DNA from: Leisingera daeponensis DSM 23529
GTDB taxonomy: Bacteria > Pseudomonadota > Alphaproteobacteria > Rhodobacterales > Rhodobacteraceae
Assembly (NCBI RefSeq): GCF_000473145.1
Contig: NZ_KI421500.1
Coordinates: 558,225 to 622,224, forward strand
Length of the DNA: 64,000 nt
Direction of reading: 5' to 3'
The notes beneath the pieces are model-generated. The model was not told where the DNA came from. It made no database searches and saw only the letters and a list, made by a program, of their open reading frames with translations. Shown piece after piece: positions 62,806-64,000 of this stretch (position 1 is its first letter; each line of letters opens with the position of its first letter). Both the position numbers and the translations under genes were made by a program.

Positions 62806-62840
62806 AAGCTCCGGCCGCACCAGCCGGAGCTTATTTCTTT
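62806..62840 (+). terminator. Intrinsic terminator of prfB
   Basis: AAGCTCCGGC (62806-62815) pairs with GCCGGAGCTT (62823-62832) around a 7-nt loop, followed by ATTTCTTT. Confidence 0.88.
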
Positions 62841-62946
62841 GGCGCCGCTGCGGGCAAGCTATCGAAATAGCCACCTTGCCGATAGCGCCCGAACGCCCTT
62901 TGCTGGAACTTGCCAAGGCTGGTTTTCGCGGCTGGGGAGGGGTGTC

Positions 62947-64000
62947 ATGGCACGGGTCAATCTGAATATTCTGTTTGACGGTGAAACACCCATTCCCCGA
63001 CTTGATGGCCAGAACAGCGTTGCATGGTCCGACCGCTTTCTAAACACCTACGGTGTCTTCGAAAGCAACGCGGACAACAGGCTGGTGGCAGATGTCGGCC
63101 TCACCGGGCAGGACTGGACGGCCAAGATCGTCCGGTTCGGCGGCGCTGCGGAAAACAACCTGACCAGGATCACCGATCTGGACGGCGGAACCGGCCGCCG
63201 GATCGACTATCTGGAGCTGGGCTACAACTCCAGCGTGGTTCTGGACAGCACCCGCGCGCGGCAGATCAACGGCTGGGACGGGAAAAAGCATGAGGTCACG
63301 CTGGGAGAAAACCAGCAGGACAGCACGTTTTCCATCCATCTGTTTGCCGAAGAAAACTTTGTCACCACCGGCAGCGCGTTTGTGTTCAACATTGAAACCG
63401 GCCTTGGCGCCAGCGACGGGGACAGGGCCAAGGGGGATGTGATCACCATCGGCAGCGGCGGCGCGGGCACCGTGCGCACCAGCGCCGGCGATGACAAGGT
63501 TGTGGTCCGCAAGGGGTTTGCGGAATTTGTCAGCACGTCCGGCGGAGATGACGTTGTGGTGGTTGGCGATAGCGGCGCTGGTGTTGTCCGCACAGGCGAC
63601 GGCAGCGATACTGTCCGCACCGGGAGTGCGTTTGTCGAGCTGATCTCCACCGGCAATGGCAACGACACCGCAGAGGTCGGGGCCGGCGGTGCCGCTTCGG
63701 TCCGGCTGGGCAGCGGGCGGGATACCGTGAGGCTTTCGGAAACCGATCCTGGCACCGGGGTGCAGATCAGCGGCGGCGGCGGCAGAGACACGGTGGATTT
63801 CTCGGCGTTTTCAAGCGGGGTGGTGTTCTCGCTCAACCTGAACGGGGCGTGGCAGAACCCCGGCGCGCCGGGCGGCAGGCTGGACGCAGAGGGCACCGGG
63901 TTTGTGCAAGCCACCTCAATCGAGAACGTGACCGGCAGCGCCAAGGGCGACCGGCTGACGGGGGACGGCGGCGCGAACCTGCTTGCGGGGAAGGGCGGCA
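62947..64000 (+). CDS. RTX-like calcium-binding protein, 5' part (runs off window)
   Basis: Open from the ATG at 62947 (GGGAGGGG upstream) to the window end, 351 codons without a stop. It begins MARVNLNILFDGETPIPRLD without a signal peptide, as expected of type I substrates. The middle repeats a Gly/Asp pattern: SGGDDVVVVGDSGAG, GDGSDTVRTG, GNGNDTAEVGAGG, GSGRDTVRLS and GGGGRDTVDFSAF. Just before the edge comes GSAKGDRLTGDGGANLLAGK, a haemolysin-type nonapeptide block. Likely a secreted protein, perhaps with an enzymatic domain beyond the window. Confidence 0.8.
   Translation, partial: MARVNLNILFDGETPIPRLDGQNSVAWSDRFLNTYGVFESNADNRLVADVGLTGQDWTAKIVRFGGAAENNLTRITDLDGGTGRRIDYLELGYNSSVVLDSTRARQINGWDGKKHEVTLGENQQDSTFSIHLFAEENFVTTGSAFVFNIETGLGASDGDRAKGDVITIGSGGAGTVRTSAGDDKVVVRKGFAEFVSTSGGDDVVVVGDSGAGVVRTGDGSDTVRTGSAFVELISTGNGNDTAEVGAGGAASVRLGSGRDTVRLSETDPGTGVQISGGGGRDTVDFSAFSSGVVFSLNLNGAWQNPGAPGGRLDAEGTGFVQATSIENVTGSAKGDRLTGDGGANLLAGKGG

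Overview
The window reads as chromosomal DNA of a marine roseobacter (Rhodobacterales, Alphaproteobacteria; the Leisingera/Phaeobacter/Ruegeria group fits best). The evidence is high GC, a form II CO-dehydrogenase-like coxS-L-M cluster with coxD/coxE, a 5-aminolevulinate synthase hemA behind an FNR-type box, a TRAP dicarboxylate transporter, an assimilatory sulfite-reduction cluster with DUF2849 and DUF934 proteins, and the amiC-mrcA-prfB arrangement. This placement comes from gene content and protein style, not from a search.

Layout. 1-1.6 kb: the 5' part of a roseobacter hypothetical gene and a family 2 glycosyltransferase, both on minus. 1.8-11.5 kb: a molybdenum hydroxylase island with coxD, coxE, two YeeE/YedE sulfur transporters, an XdhC-type maturase, a molybdopterin-binding protein and coxS-L-M. 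The transporter pair has its own control region, with an FNR box between two SqrR/BigR-like palindromes. 11.5-13.7 kb: infC, apparently started on AUA, and two hypotheticals. 13.8-19.4 kb: ferredoxin-NADP reductase and the sulfate-assimilation operon cobA-DUF2849-cysI-cysH-DUF934, divergent from an Lrp-type regulator. 19.6-27.8 kb: a cytochrome P450, then dctB-dctD-dctP-dctQ-dctM. DctD has lost its GAFTGA segment and its P-loop lysine.

27.9-41.3 kb: housekeeping genes, namely tpiA, an A-type Fe-S carrier, SufT, an outer-membrane barrel, an NfeD/SPFH pair, a RimB-like/RimK fusion, tgt, an old yellow enzyme, lon behind a possible heat-shock promoter, and leucine dehydrogenase divergent from its own Lrp-type regulator. 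41.3-43.6 kb: tRNA-Val(CAC), tRNA-Val(TAC) and three identical tRNA-Asp(GTC), with a phosphatase and small proteins. 43.7-55.1 kb: a haloacetate-dehalogenase-like hydrolase, an M20 peptidase, hemA, rodZ, ispG, a DsbA-like protein, an M48 protease with TPRs, an aminotransferase and amiC.

55.1-64 kb: mrcA and prfB interleaved with accessory genes. These are a peptidoglycan-binding protein with a glycine-zipper core, an RTX protein ending in a Hint domain, and the 5' part of a second RTX-like protein that runs off the window.

Non-coding layer. Two families of GC-rich intergenic repeats lie between genes, one of them five times. A run of five hairpins follows lon. Several intergenic regions carry clean palindromes that look like operators. 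The strongest candidates for new biology are the sulfide/oxygen-type control region of the transporter pair, the degenerate DctD with its tandem palindromes, the RimB-RimK fusion, and the two accessory genes on either side of mrcA.
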